This document shows, one piece after another, positions 1 to 8,953 of a stretch of 64,000 nucleotides of DNA. The notes beneath the pieces were generated by a model. That model was not told the DNA's origin. It was given only the letters and a program-made list of their open reading frames with translations, and searched no databases. The position numbers and the translations under genes were made by a program. Every line of letters starts with the position of its first letter. Position 1 is the first letter of the stretch. This stretch comes from CAVPDG01 sp963702535 (GTDB lineage Bacteria > Chloroflexota > Anaerolineae > Anaerolineales > UBA4823), in the NCBI GenBank assembly GCA_963702535.1, contig CAVPDG010000025.1:186001-250000 (forward strand), written 5' to 3'.

Positions 1-2226
1 CAACCGGAGCACGCCGAGATCGCCCAGGAGATCGCCGATTTACTGGCAGTCGCTATCCAGCAGATGCAGTTGCGCCGGGCAGACCAGCAGCGCCGCCAGG
101 AAGCCGAGGCGATGCGCGATGTGATGAGCGCCCTGGCGAGCGCCGCCAACATCAACCAGGCATTGGAGATCATCCTCGTTCGCCTGCGCGATCTCATCCC
201 CTACGATCGCGCCGGCATCTTCTTCCTGGATGAAAATCAGCATTATCTGCTGGCGGAGAAGTCACCCTTCCCCAAAGCTGCTGCCCTGCGCTTGCACCCC
301 TCTCAGGACCCGCTGGTGGAAGAGCTCAAGAAAGGGCGCCGCCCGATTGTGGTCGCTGATATCCAGTCTGACCCGCGCTTCGAGACCTGGCCCGATATGC
401 AGCCGGTCCGCTCCTGGCTCGGAGCTCCCCTGTTGATTGGCGATGAAATGGTCGGGTTCCTCTCCCTCGGCTCCCTCGAGCCGGGCGCTCTGGGCGATGC
501 GGAAGCCAGCACCCTGCAGACCTTTACCAGCCAGGTCGCCAGCATCCTCGAGCGCGCCTGGCAGCAAGAGCAATCCCAGCGCCGCAGCGAGGAGCTGGAG
601 GTGCTCTCCACGATCTCCATCGCTATGGATCAAACCCAGGGTCGCGACAATACCATCTCTGCCCTCACCCAGCAGGTAACCCGCTACCTGGGGGCTTCCA
701 GGGGCAGCTTCCTGGCATTGGATGCCGCCGCCTCCAGCCTGGTGGTCATGTTCAGCCCCGATGCAGCCCCGCAGGGCATGCGCCACCCCGCCGGCGATGA
801 CCCCCTGTGGCAGGCGGTCCAATCCCGCCAGTCCATCCCCCTTCCCGACGCGCAGGCATTCCTGGCGGCAAGTCCGCCGGCGATCTACGCCGCCCTCCTC
901 GGAGATTCGGCAAGCGCAGCCTTCATCCCGCTCCAATTTTTCGAAGAAACCCTCGGTCTTCTCTGCCTGTGCTACCCCGCGGGGCGAGAGTTCACCCCCG
1001 AAGACGACATGCTCTACCAGACCACCACGCAGATTGCCGGCACCTACCTGGGGCGCGCCCTGGAGCTGGAAAACCTGGAAAAGCAGGTCGCCGTGCGCAC
1101 GCAGCAGCTTTCCACGCTGTACGATATCAACCGCATCGGCGCCCAGCCTCTCAGCCTGGACGAGATCCTCGAGCAGGTGCTGGATATCACCTTGCACGCC
1201 CTGCGCAGCAAGACCGGCATGATCCACCTGGTCGACCAGACCGCCGGCGTCCTGCACCTCAACGTCCAGCAGGGGCTGCCTTCCGCCTGCCTGCTGGAGC
1301 TGGAGAACCTGGAGCCGGACGAGCACTTCTGGCGCAACCTGTTTTCCGCCAGCAACCCCCTGCTGGTCGAGGATTTTCGCCACGATTCCCGCCTGCCTTT
1401 CCGTTCAGCGCTCGACTGCCTGCAAAACACCCCCACGTACCTGGGCGCCCCCGTATCCGTCAAAGCCCGCTCGGTTGGCTTGTTCAGCATCCTGCGCGAG
1501 ACCGGAGCGGACCTGAGCATGGATGACCTGGCGCTCTTCATGGCGATTGCCGACCAGATCGGCTTTTTCGTTGAGCGCCAGCAGCTCCTCACCCAGGCTG
1601 AGCACGCCGCCGTGATGGATGAGCGCCAGCGCCTGGCGCGCGAGCTGCACGATTCGGTCACTCAGCTCCTCTACTCCCAGGTGCTCTTCACCGGCGCCGG
1701 GCGCAAAGCCCTCCAGCAGGGCAATTTGCCGCTTCTCGAAGGGCATCTTGGGCGCATCGGTCAGGGCGCGCAGCAAGCATTGAAAGAAATGCGCCTCTTG
1801 CTCTACGAGCTGCGCCCCTCCGAATACCTGCAGGATGGTATCGTGGCTGCCCTGCAGCGCCGCCTGGACTCCGTAGAGAACCGCACCGGCATGGAGGTGA
1901 ATTTCACCGTCAAGGGCATCCTGCCCCCGCTGGATGAGGCGCAGGAGGTGGCTTTGTACCGCATCGCTGAGGAAGCCCTCAACAACACACTCAAACATTC
2001 CAACGCCCACGCCGTATCCGTGGAGATGCATGCCAGTAACGGGCAAGTAGAGCTGGTTGTAGCCGATGACGGCTGCGGGTTTGACCCCCAACAGATGTCA
2101 GGCGCCGGCGGCATCGGCTTGTCCAGCATGCGCGAGCGCGCCGCCGAGGCCGGCGGCAGTATCGAGATCCGTTCCAGCCCGGGCGAGGGCGCACAGATCA
2201 TCGCCAGGATAGGAAGCGCCACATGA
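1..2226 (+). CDS. GAF-domain sensor histidine kinase, NarL/LiaS type (5' end outside window)
   Basis: The frame is open from base 1, so the start lies upstream of the window. The visible protein begins with the last helix of one GAF domain and has three more GAF domains (about residues 45-185, 205-360, 375-530). These are followed by a HisKA_3 dimerisation domain with the box ERQRLARELHDSV near residue 541 and a C-terminal HATPase_c domain (N box EEALNNTLKHS, G boxes DDGCGFD and GIGLSSMRERA). By family knowledge the His of ARELHD is autophosphorylated and the phosphate passes to a NarL-type regulator. That regulator follows directly with an ATGA overlap, so the two form an operon. No membrane segment is visible, which suggests a soluble sensor using its GAF domains; the ligand is unknown. 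Confidence 0.93.
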   Translation, partial: QPEHAEIAQEIADLLAVAIQQMQLRRADQQRRQEAEAMRDVMSALASAANINQALEIILVRLRDLIPYDRAGIFFLDENQHYLLAEKSPFPKAAALRLHPSQDPLVEELKKGRRPIVVADIQSDPRFETWPDMQPVRSWLGAPLLIGDEMVGFLSLGSLEPGALGDAEASTLQTFTSQVASILERAWQQEQSQRRSEELEVLSTISIAMDQTQGRDNTISALTQQVTRYLGASRGSFLALDAAASSLVVMFSPDAAPQGMRHPAGDDPLWQAVQSRQSIPLPDAQAFLAASPPAIYAALLGDSASAAFIPLQFFEETLGLLCLCYPAGREFTPEDDMLYQTTTQIAGTYLGRALELENLEKQVAVRTQQLSTLYDINRIGAQPLSLDEILEQVLDITLHALRSKTGMIHLVDQTAGVLHLNVQQGLPSACLLELENLEPDEHFWRNLFSASNPLLVEDFRHDSRLPFRSALDCLQNTPTYLGAPVSVKARSVGLFSILRETGADLSMDDLALFMAIADQIGFFVERQQLLTQAEHAAVMDERQRLARELHDSVTQLLYSQVLFTGAGRKALQQGNLPLLEGHLGRIGQGAQQALKEMRLLLYELRPSEYLQDGIVAALQRRLDSVENRTGMEVNFTVKGILPPLDEAQEVALYRIAEEALNNTLKHSNAHAVSVEMHASNGQVELVVADDGCGFDPQQMSGAGGIGLSSMRERAAEAGGSIEIRSSPGEGAQIIARIGSAT

Positions 2227-2900
2227 CAGACACGATACACATCCTGATTGTTGACGATCACACCGTGGTACGCGACGGGCTCAACGCCCTGCTTTCATTA
2301 GAAAATGGCATGCAGGTGGTGGGTATGGCGTCGGACGGCGAAGAAGCCGTGCGCCTGGCGCGCCAGCTCAAGCCGGATGTGATCCTCATGGACCTGGTCA
2401 TGCCGCGCATGGATGGCGTGCAAGCCACTCTGGCGATCCGCCGCGAAGACCCGCGGGCGCGCATCCTCGTGCTCACCAGCTTCGCCGAGAACCACCAGGT
2501 CTTCTCCGCCATCAAAGCCGGAGCGATGGGGTATGTCATGAAAGATACCTCCGCCGAAGAGCTGGTGGATGCCATCCGTGAGACCGCCCAGAACCGCCCC
2601 GTACTCCAGCCGGATATCGCCCGCAAGCTGGTGCGCGATATCCAGGAGCAGCCCGGTCACGCCGCCGACGAGAGCGCCCTCACCGAGCGCGAGATCGAGA
2701 TCTTGCAGCAGGTGGCTTTGGGCAGCACCAACCAGGAGATCGCCGACCAGCTCTACCTGAGCGAGCGCACCGTGCGCACGCACATCACCAACATCCTCGC
2801 CAAGCTGGGGCTCACCAACCGCACCCAGGCTGCCCTCTACGCCCTCAAGCAGGGCATCGCCCACATCGATTACACGACGAAAGAATCCGGCGAGGAGTAA
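2223..2900 (+). CDS. NarL/LuxR-family response regulator
   Basis: 225 residues. An N-terminal receiver domain (about 5-120) has the acidic pair IVDDH at residues 11-12, the phospho-acceptor Asp57 in ILMDLVMP and a conserved Lys in VMKDTS. A C-terminal LuxR/GerE helix-turn-helix (about 150-212) carries TEREIEILQQVALG and LSERTVRTHITNILAKLG. The length is normal for the family. The start overlaps the kinase stop by four bases, so it is the cognate partner of the upstream GAF kinase. Target genes cannot be told from the window. Confidence 0.95.
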   Translation: MTDTIHILIVDDHTVVRDGLNALLSLENGMQVVGMASDGEEAVRLARQLKPDVILMDLVMPRMDGVQATLAIRREDPRARILVLTSFAENHQVFSAIKAGAMGYVMKDTSAEELVDAIRETAQNRPVLQPDIARKLVRDIQEQPGHAADESALTEREIEILQQVALGSTNQEIADQLYLSERTVRTHITNILAKLGLTNRTQAALYALKQGIAHIDYTTKESGEE

Positions 2901-2939
2901 GACCCTGGCGGGTCAATGTCCACTGTATTTTGGATTTCT

Positions 2940-3227
2940 CTAATTGTTCCTGTTAATGAGCGGCAGGTAGGTGATAAAGGATGGAAGGCCTGCCCAATAG
3001 CCCAACCCGGCGGCATAGTTGGCGCTTGCCGAGTTGCCCGTGGCAACCTGCCCAACCGTAAAATTCATGCTGTAGTTGGTCGATTCGGCTTCCCCGCCTC
3101 CACCTCCGCTCATCATCACATACCATTCCAGCGCGTAGTTGGCTGAAGACATCGCCAGGGCGCTGCCTGCCAGTATTAACACCAACAGCAGCACACCCGC
3201 AACCACCAGAGGAGATTTCTTTTTCAT
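2940..3227 (-). CDS. Small secreted protein with C-terminal YLPLINRN tail
   Basis: 95 residues from an ATG at 3227 preceded by AAGGAGG; this start is preferred over the ATG 24 bases upstream. It has an N-terminal signal peptide (MKKKSP, then a Val/Leu-rich core and a cleavage-like SALA), a short Gly run, a motif of the form ESTNYSMNFTVGQVATGNS, and a C-terminal TYLPLINRNN. The ESTNY..TVGQ motif and the LPL..RN ending recur in secreted proteins that I associate with Chloroflexota, but I know no function. It lies downstream of the next secreted gene on the same strand and probably shares its transcript. Confidence 0.6.
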   Translation of the reverse strand: MKKKSPLVVAGVLLLVLILAGSALAMSSANYALEWYVMMSGGGGGEAESTNYSMNFTVGQVATGNSASANYAAGLGYWAGLPSFITYLPLINRNN

Positions 3228-3247
3228 CAGTCCCTCCTTGGTCGCTG

Positions 3248-4265
3248 TCATTGATGACCCAGCCGGATGCGCACGCCGCCCAGGTCAACATAATCGATAT
3301 CGTTGGCAAAGCTCATCTGGATGAACATCACGACCGAGCCTTGCGTGTCCGAGATGACATTATTTGTCAATCCCGAAAAAGCGTAAATGGCCGCAGTCGG
3401 GCTGGTAAGGTTGGCTACCATCGTCAAATACGTTTGCAAAGGCTTCAGCGCTCGTCTGGACATTCATCACGCTGCGGGTGATGTAGGCGTTGGTGCCGTT
3501 GCTCACCCGGTAATATAACTGCACATGCTCAATGGTGACGTTTTGGCCGTACAGAACACTGGGCAGGATGATGGGGACGTAGATGGTCTTTTCGCCTGGT
3601 GCAGCCCCGCGTCTGATCCTGGCGGCGCCATTCGACAATATGTCCCAGGTGGTGGTATCCGAGTTTTGATTCTTGATCAGCGCGCTGCCGGGTATGAACA
3701 CGTACGAGTTGGCTCCTCGTACGATCGCCCCGGGCCTCAGCCCCCAGGCTAATGGCACCGCATAGATCGGCTGGCGGGGTGTCATTTCCGCGTCCGCTCC
3801 AACCCGGATGCCCAGCCACAGGCCCTCGCCGTCAAAATCGCTGGCAGTGCAAAAGTCCATTTCCAAGGTGAACAGGCCATCCACCACGCTCACCGTATCA
3901 GAATCTGTGCATAACAGGGTGCCACCTGTCGGGGCATCGTAAATAGAAGCCACGATGACGACGTTCTGGGAGAGTGGCAAACCGCTGGCATTGGTCAATC
4001 GCCCCTGCACCTGAACAATATCGTTGACGACCGCAAGCTCGCCTTGCGGCATATCATAAATATCATCTTCAGCACCATCGACCTGGATTGTGGGGGCTTG
4101 CACTTCGGTCTCGACAACCGGCGCAGCTGGTTGCGTAAACCCATCCGGCGGGCGGTCTTCGTCGCCGGGGAGATCCACCTGGGCGCTGACAAAGCTGGCG
4201 ATCAATAGCGTCACCGCCAGCAAAGCAGCCAGGACGGTTAATGACAACAAGCCTTTTTTCTTCAT
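3248..4265 (-). CDS. Secreted protein of unknown function, one frameshift
   Basis: The ATG at 4265 has a good ribosome site (AAAGGAG). A signal peptide (MKKKGLLSLTVLAALLAVTLL, ending SFVSAQ) is followed by an acidic, Pro-rich segment and then a beta-rich domain. The main frame breaks near 3430; the -1 strand frame continues without a gap as LTSPTAAIYAF...DIDYVDLGGVRIRL to 3248, so I treat the two pieces as one gene of about 335 residues. No catalytic motif is recognised. The middle part resembles a carboxypeptidase-regulatory-like or tail-fibre-like beta domain only loosely. It probably sits on the cell surface or is released. Confidence 0.6.
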
Positions 4266-4378
4266 TGTTTAATCTCCTTTCCTTCTACTCTATGCGGTGG
4301 ATCATGATATTTAACATTAAACCAAATATTTACCTTGTTGTCATGTACCAATTGTCACAAATCGGTAACAATTCCCTC

Positions 4379-4407
4379 TTGACATACTGTGTATTATACA
4401 GTATAAT
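4379..4407 (+). promoter_or_regulatory. Consensus sigma-70 promoter with PadR-type operator
   Basis: TTGACA at 4379-4384 and TATAAT at 4402-4407 are separated by exactly 17 bases. A perfect inverted repeat, ATACTGT-N7-ACAGTAT (4384-4404), fills the spacer and overlaps both boxes. This is the shape expected of a PadR-family operator, so the padR gene starting at 4425 is probably autorepressed. Confidence 0.85.
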
Positions 4408-4424
4408 ATATCAAAAGGTGTAAT

Positions 4425-4763
4425 ATGGAAAACAGTATTGATCTCGTCCAAAACATGATTTTAGAGCTGCGCCGCGGCGCCATCGTCCTCGCCGTGCTCA
4501 GCCAGCTCGACGAAGAGCAGTACGGCTACTCGCTGCTCAAGCGCCTCTCCGACGGCGGCTTGGAAGTCGACCAGGGCACCCTCTACCCCCTCCTGCGCCG
4601 CCTCGAAAGCCAGGGGCTGCTGCAATCCGACTGGCGCATCGCCGATGAAGCCCGCCCGCGCCGCTACTACGTGCTCAGCCCGCAAGGGCGCCTGCTCCTG
4701 GAGCAGCTCAAGGGCGAGTGGTCCAGCCTGGCAGAAGTCATCAACCGCATGTTAGCTTCCTGA
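4425..4763 (+). CDS. PadR-family transcriptional regulator
   Basis: 112 residues. The winged-helix core is typical of PadR: the N-terminal helix LELRRGAIVLAVLSQL, then YGYSLLKRLSD, the conserved DQGTLYPLLRRLESQGLL, and the wing ARPRRYYVLSPQGRLLL. Such proteins usually repress a neighbouring transporter or membrane operon and are released by a ligand or stress. Here the gene lies under a strong promoter with a palindromic operator and precedes a membrane-protein gene by 82 bases. Autoregulation is inferred from the operator position. Confidence 0.92.
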   Translation: MENSIDLVQNMILELRRGAIVLAVLSQLDEEQYGYSLLKRLSDGGLEVDQGTLYPLLRRLESQGLLQSDWRIADEARPRRYYVLSPQGRLLLEQLKGEWSSLAEVINRMLAS

Positions 4764-4845
4764 TATGGATTTTCTCTGCGTTCTCCGCCTCTCGCGGTGC
4801 GGTGAAGTTCAGCATCTCGATCCTAAAGAAATAAAGGAGTTTGCA

Positions 4846-5864
4846 ATGAACCTGATCGATCGCTACATAACCGAAGTGGGCAAGCACCTGCCCCGCAAAA
4901 ACCGCCAGGATATCCAGCGCGAGCTGCGCTCCACCCTGGAAGATATGCTCGCCGACCGCAGCGAGGCCACGGGGCAGCCGGTCGACGAAGCCATGACCGT
5001 CGCCCTGCTCAAGGAATACGGCTCGCCGCAGAAAGTCGCGGACGGCTATCTGCCCAAGCGCTACCTGGTGGGTCCTCGCCTTTACCCGTTCTTCCTGATG
5101 GTCACGCAGATCGTGGTGACGGTGCTCTTCTTCGTCTTCCTGGCGCTGATGGCGGTCAGCCTGTACCGCACCGGCTTATCCGGCGCAGAATTCCTGAGCG
5201 CCGTGAGCAAGTTCGCCATGAGCTTCATCTCTGGGTCGATCACCGCCCTGGGCTACATCGTCATCGCCTTCGCCATCATCGACCGCAGCATGTCCGCCCA
5301 GCAAGTCGCCGCCGAGCTGGAAGAAGAAAGGACCGCCTGGGACCCGCAGTCCCTCGCCCGTGAGCCCGATCCCGACCAGGTAAAGCCCGCCGAATCGATC
5401 TTCGCCATCCTCTTCCTGCTGCTCGGGCTGGCGCTCTTCAACCTCTACCCGCAATGGGTGGGCGCCTGGTTCATGATCGACGGCGCATGGACGCACATCC
5501 CCATGCTCGCCCCCGCCTTCTTCACCTACCTGCCGTGGATCAACCTGCTCATCCTGCTGGAGATCGGGCTGCACCTGGTGCTCTTGCGCCGTGGCTCCTG
5601 GGGATTGGGCACCCGCCTGGCAAACATCGTCCTCAACCTGGCAGGCATCCTGCTTGCCGCCGCCATGCTCGCCGGTCCCGCCCTGGTCGAGCTCAACCCC
5701 GCCTCGTTCGCCGGCACGCCTCTTGGCAGACGTCACCCAAACCCTCTCCTGGGTCTTCGGCTGGGTGCCCGACCTGATCCTGGTCATCCTGATCGTGGTG
5801 CAAGGCTGTTGAAGTGGTGCAGGACGTAGTTCGCCTGATCCGTGGCAGGTCCACCCCCGTCTAA
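4846..5864 (+). CDS. Multi-pass membrane protein, padR partner, two frameshifts
   Basis: Start at ATG 4846 (AAAGGAG upstream), giving MNLIDRYITEVGKHLP. The first 80 residues form the short helical cytosolic domain often fused to membrane proteins encoded next to PadR (HAAS/DUF1700-like), with KNRQDIQRELRSTLEDML. About six hydrophobic segments follow from residue 85. The frame breaks near 5715 (continuing as LLADVTQTLSWVFGWVPDLILVILIVVQ) and is restored near 5805, ending EVVQDVVRLIRGRSTPV at 5864. Function is unknown; by association it may be the target or sensor partner of the PadR protein. Confidence 0.7.
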
Positions 5865-5880
5865 TTCTCCCAAATTTCCA

Positions 5881-5926
5881 AAAAAAAGCTGTTTGCGGAC
5901 AAACGCTCCGCAAACAGCTTTTTTTT
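5881..5926. terminator. Bidirectional rho-independent terminator
   Basis: A near-perfect hairpin (arms 5881-5899 and 5907-5926, 7-base loop) with a run of A on one side and T on the other, placed between the converging membrane-protein gene and glmS. It can terminate transcripts in both directions. Confidence 0.93.
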
Positions 5927-5937
5927 CGTAGATCCCA

Positions 5938-7779
5938 TTATTCTACGGTCACGCTCTTTGCCAGGTTCCTCGGCTGGTCCACGTCCAGCCCGCGCAGGGC
6001 TGCGATGTGATAGGCGAGCAATTGCAACGGGATAACCGCCGTTACCGGGCTGAGCATCCAGGGCGTCTCGGGCAGCCACAGCACGTGGTCCGCCACGCCC
6101 GCGGCTTGCTCGTCGCCATCCGTCGCCAGGGCGATGACCGTGCCGCCGCGCGCCCGTGCCTGCTCCATCTGGCTGAACATCTTCTCGTACCATGGGTCAC
6201 GCGGTGCGATGACAATCACCGGCATCTCGCGATCCACCAGTGCGATCGGCCCGTGTTTCATCTCGCCCGCCGGGTACCCCTCGGCATGCACGTAGGAGAT
6301 CTCCTTGAGTTTCAAGGCGCCTTCATAGGCGGTAGGCATGTTGATCCCCCGCCCCAGGTAAATGCAGTGCCTGGTATGCATCAAAGCCCGCGCCACGGCT
6401 TCCACTTGCGCCTCGCGGTCCAGGCATTGACCTGCCAGGTCCGGCACCAGGCGTAGATCGTTGACCAAACGCCGCCGTGTTTTGCTATCCAGCACGCCGC
6501 GCAGCTCACCGAGCAGGATCGCCAGCATGTACAGGTCAACCAGCGGCGCGGTGTACGCCTTGGTGGATGCCACGCCGATCTCCGGTCCCGTCTGCATCGA
6601 CACATACCCATCGGCTATGCGCATCGCCTGCGAGCCGATCACATTAATGATCGACCACAGCCGCGCCCCTTTCCGCCTCCCCTCCTCCATCGCCGCCAGC
6701 GTATCGGCCGTCTCTCCCGATTGGCTGATCGCCAGCACCACCGCCCCTTCCTCCACAATCGGGTCGCGGTAGCGGAATTCCGAGGCAATATCCACCTCCA
6801 CCGGGATGCGCGCGATGCGCTCGATGAGCACTTTGCCTACCATGCCCGCGTGGGATGCCGTGCCGCACGCCGTGATGAAGATCTTTTCAATGCCCTGCGC
6901 CTGTTCGGCGGTCAGGTTGAGCTCCGGCAGGCGCACCCTGCCCTTCTCGAAATCGACGCGCCCGGCGATGGTATCGGTCAGCGAGCGCACCTGCTCGTGG
7001 ATCTCTTTCTGCATGAAGTGCCGGTACTCGCCCTTTTCCGCCGCGATCGGGTCCCAGGCTACCTGGTGCACCTGGTATTCCAGCTTGCGACCATCCAGCC
7101 CTTGCAGTGTCAATCCCTCGCGCGTGACAATTGCCATCTGCCGCGATTCCAGGAAAACAACCTTGCGGGTGTGCTCCAGGATCGCCGGCATATCCGAGGC
7201 GATGAACATCTCGCCATCGCCCAGCCCCACCACCACGCCGCCGGCGTTGCCGATGCGCGCCGCGACGATCTTATCCGGCTCGCGTGCAGACATTAATACA
7301 ATCCCGTGCGCGCCCTTCAGATGCGCAAAGGCTTTGCGCGCTGCCTCAGCGAGGTTTTTCCCGCCAGAAAGGTAGCGCTCCACCAGGTGGACGATGACTT
7401 CCGTATCCGTATCGGAGTTGAAAACCGCCCCCTCTGCGCTCAGCTCTTCGCGCAGCTCCAGGAAGTTTTCGACGATGCCGTTATGCACCACCACCACATC
7501 ACCGGTCATCCCCAGGTGCGGGTGCGCGTTGCGCGCGCTGGGTTCGCCGTGCGTTGCCCAGCGCGTATGCCCGATGCCCACGTGACCCGATACGGGCGAG
7601 CCTTCCACCAGGCTTGCCAGCCGCGCCAGCTTGCCAACGTCCCGCCGCACTTCGATATGGCTGTTCTGCAGCACCGCCAGTCCCGCCGAGTTGTAGCCGC
7701 GGTACTCCAGGCGCTTCAGCCCGTTCAAGATGATCGGCGTCGCGTCTCGCGGTCCGATATACCCTACGATTCCACACAT
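5938..7779 (-). CDS. glmS: Glutamine-fructose-6-phosphate aminotransferase (isomerizing)
   Basis: 613 residues; start at ATG 7779, so that Cys2 of MCGIVGYIG is the catalytic N-terminal nucleophile, with AGGAGG seven bases upstream. The N-terminal class II glutamine amidotransferase domain (1-220) contains LEYRGYNSAGLA, GHTRWATHG and HNGIVEN. Two SIS domains (about 290-420 and 460-590) contain CGTASHAG, SQSGETADTL and the C-terminal LAKSVTVE. It makes glucosamine-6-phosphate from fructose-6-phosphate and glutamine, the first step to UDP-GlcNAc for the cell envelope. The gene stands alone behind a long leader that looks like a glmS ribozyme, which would give product feedback on the mRNA. Confidence 0.97.
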   Translation of the reverse strand: MCGIVGYIGPRDATPIILNGLKRLEYRGYNSAGLAVLQNSHIEVRRDVGKLARLASLVEGSPVSGHVGIGHTRWATHGEPSARNAHPHLGMTGDVVVVHNGIVENFLELREELSAEGAVFNSDTDTEVIVHLVERYLSGGKNLAEAARKAFAHLKGAHGIVLMSAREPDKIVAARIGNAGGVVVGLGDGEMFIASDMPAILEHTRKVVFLESRQMAIVTREGLTLQGLDGRKLEYQVHQVAWDPIAAEKGEYRHFMQKEIHEQVRSLTDTIAGRVDFEKGRVRLPELNLTAEQAQGIEKIFITACGTASHAGMVGKVLIERIARIPVEVDIASEFRYRDPIVEEGAVVLAISQSGETADTLAAMEEGRRKGARLWSIINVIGSQAMRIADGYVSMQTGPEIGVASTKAYTAPLVDLYMLAILLGELRGVLDSKTRRRLVNDLRLVPDLAGQCLDREAQVEAVARALMHTRHCIYLGRGINMPTAYEGALKLKEISYVHAEGYPAGEMKHGPIALVDREMPVIVIAPRDPWYEKMFSQMEQARARGGTVIALATDGDEQAAGVADHVLWLPETPWMLSPVTAVIPLQLLAYHIAALRGLDVDQPRNLAKSVTVE

Positions 7780-7889
7780 GGATCCCTCCTCAAAGATCAA
7801 TATTCACGCGCCGTGTTTCAACCGCATCCAGAGGGGTGCCAACAGCGTCACGCTTGATCCGGCATGCTCCTGGATAGATAACAGGAAAC

Positions 7890-8146
7890 ACCCGGCGTCC
7901 AATTGCGCCACGCCCCGCGCCTTTGTCCACCCGGTTGCCCGGGCGGCGTTGTGCTGGAGTTTTCTACTGGAGGGAAAGAATTCGGACCGTGGCTGGTCCG
8001 GAGGGCTTCCGCTGATCTGTCGATTTTCTCCCCGCATCGCCGGCGCTGCAACTTCCACCGCCTGATCCAGGGATTAGCTCACCCGTGATAGGTGAGAACC
8101 CTCGTCCTCGTCACCTCTGCTGGCTCCCCCAGAGAGGCCATGCGCT
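7890..8146 (-). ncRNA. glmS ribozyme (glucosamine-6-phosphate-activated)
   Basis: Read on the minus strand, the leader has the parts of the glmS ribozyme in order. They are a cleavage-site motif A|GCGC (cut between 8146 and 8145), a P1 hairpin (arms 8129-8137 and 8114-8123), and the conserved single strand TGACGAGG (8106-8113). P2 pairs GAGGGTT (8097-8103) with AAGCCCTC (8001-8008) next to the core ATCAGCGGAAGCCC. P3 is CGGACC/GGTCCG (7983-8000). P4.1 is CCCGG-GCAA-CCGGG with a GNRA loop (7930-7943), followed by ACAAAGG. P2 carries about 90 extra bases. The element ends about 110 bases before glmS, where the class is always found. This is recognised by eye, without a covariance search. Confidence 0.8.
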
Positions 8147-8200
8147 GTCTTTCCCGTAGGAATTGTCCCCTTTCACCTCCTGTGCCTACGAAGTCTACCC

Positions 8201-8206
8201 ATTATA
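8201..8206 (-). promoter_or_regulatory. Possible -10 box for the glmS transcript
   Basis: TATAAT on the minus strand about 55 bases upstream of the ribozyme cleavage site, overlapping the stop codon of the upstream small gene. The -35 region is only T-rich (TTTTTT), so the promoter is tentative. Confidence 0.4.
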
Positions 8207-8519
8207 CCTGATATTCTAGCCGATAAAAAACGGCGAGCATATCCCCTGATGGTACCAAAGCAAATTTCCCCCAGGAACGAGAACCTGCACCGCCGGCCGG
8301 ATTTCTGCCAGCTATAAGGGGGATGTGGATCTCTTCGCGAAACTGCGACTTTGCCTGCAGCTCAGCCAGCTTTAACGAAGCATACGTGCAGGCTTCCCTC
8401 ATCAATTGCTTAGCCACATCCTCGGGCAGCGCATCCAGCTCCTGGCGAGTATAGCCTTTGCTCTGCAAGTAGTCTTCGACGAGCTTTTTCTCCAATGCAG
8501 ATTGCGGTCCTTCCGACAT
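8202..8519 (-). CDS. Hypothetical protein, 105 residues
   Basis: An ATG at 8519 gives MSEGPQSALEKKLVEDYL; the in-frame ATG at 8540 is also possible and neither has a clear ribosome site. The N-terminal 65 residues are helical and charged (KGYTRQELDALPEDVAKQLMREAC, then YASLKLAELQAKSQF). The last 40 residues are different in character (Gly-rich, SRSWGKFALVPSG), which could mark an undetected frameshift. I do not recognise the family. It lies upstream of glmS on the same strand. Confidence 0.45.
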   Translation of the reverse strand: MSEGPQSALEKKLVEDYLQSKGYTRQELDALPEDVAKQLMREACTYASLKLAELQAKSQFREEIHIPLIAGRNPAGGAGSRSWGKFALVPSGDMLAVFYRLEYQV

Positions 8520-8540
8520 GCATTCATCCGTATCTACCAC

Positions 8541-8953
8541 ATCGATCGTTCATACCGCGCCTCCAAACCTGCCTAAAAACAACCAGAGGTCCATTTCTAC
8601 TATAGCAAAATTTCAGGCTGCATTTCAAGTATTTTTCACTTCCTTCCACAAAACAGACCAGGATGTGCTTTCATCCCATTTCACTGGATGTTTCGGGTTC
8701 AGTGGGAATCGCCGTGGAAGTACCCGGATTAGGGGGTGTGAAGGCGGCACCCCACCCCCAATCTGGAATCATCACGGAATCCCAATGAGCCATGTTTCGC
8801 TGGAAACCATGGCGGGGTGTTCTTTGGTATAATGCAACGCGATGCTGGACGTCCCACTATCGCAGACCTTTGATCGAAACCGGGACATGGGTGGGTTAGC
8901 CAGGCCGCCCCTACAATCATCGGATAGGCCGATGTCACTCCAAGGAGCACGAT
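8541..8953. other. Intergenic region between divergent genes, holding a repeat and a weak -10
   Basis: 413 bases without a convincing gene. It holds one copy of the dispersed repeat (8704-8748). A TATAAT at 8828-8833 has no good -35 and may serve mreB. The mreB ribosome site AAGGAG lies at 8942-8947. Confidence 0.5.
8704..8748 (+). repeat. Dispersed intergenic repeat, copy 1 (half element)
   Basis: GGGAATCGCCGTGGAAGTAC followed by CCGGATTAGGGGGTGTGAAGGCGGC. The same order of blocks occurs at 13701-13745 and, inverted and with a complete hairpin, at 20624-20697. It sits between divergent genes. Confidence 0.75.

Noticed and set aside
262..1383. Long open frame on the minus strand inside the sensor kinase gene
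   Set aside because: It is a GC-driven shadow of a well-conserved plus-strand gene, with no recognisable domain.
7795..8100. Small open frames on both strands in the glmS leader
   Set aside because: They overlap the ribozyme, lack ribosome sites, and show no conserved protein features.
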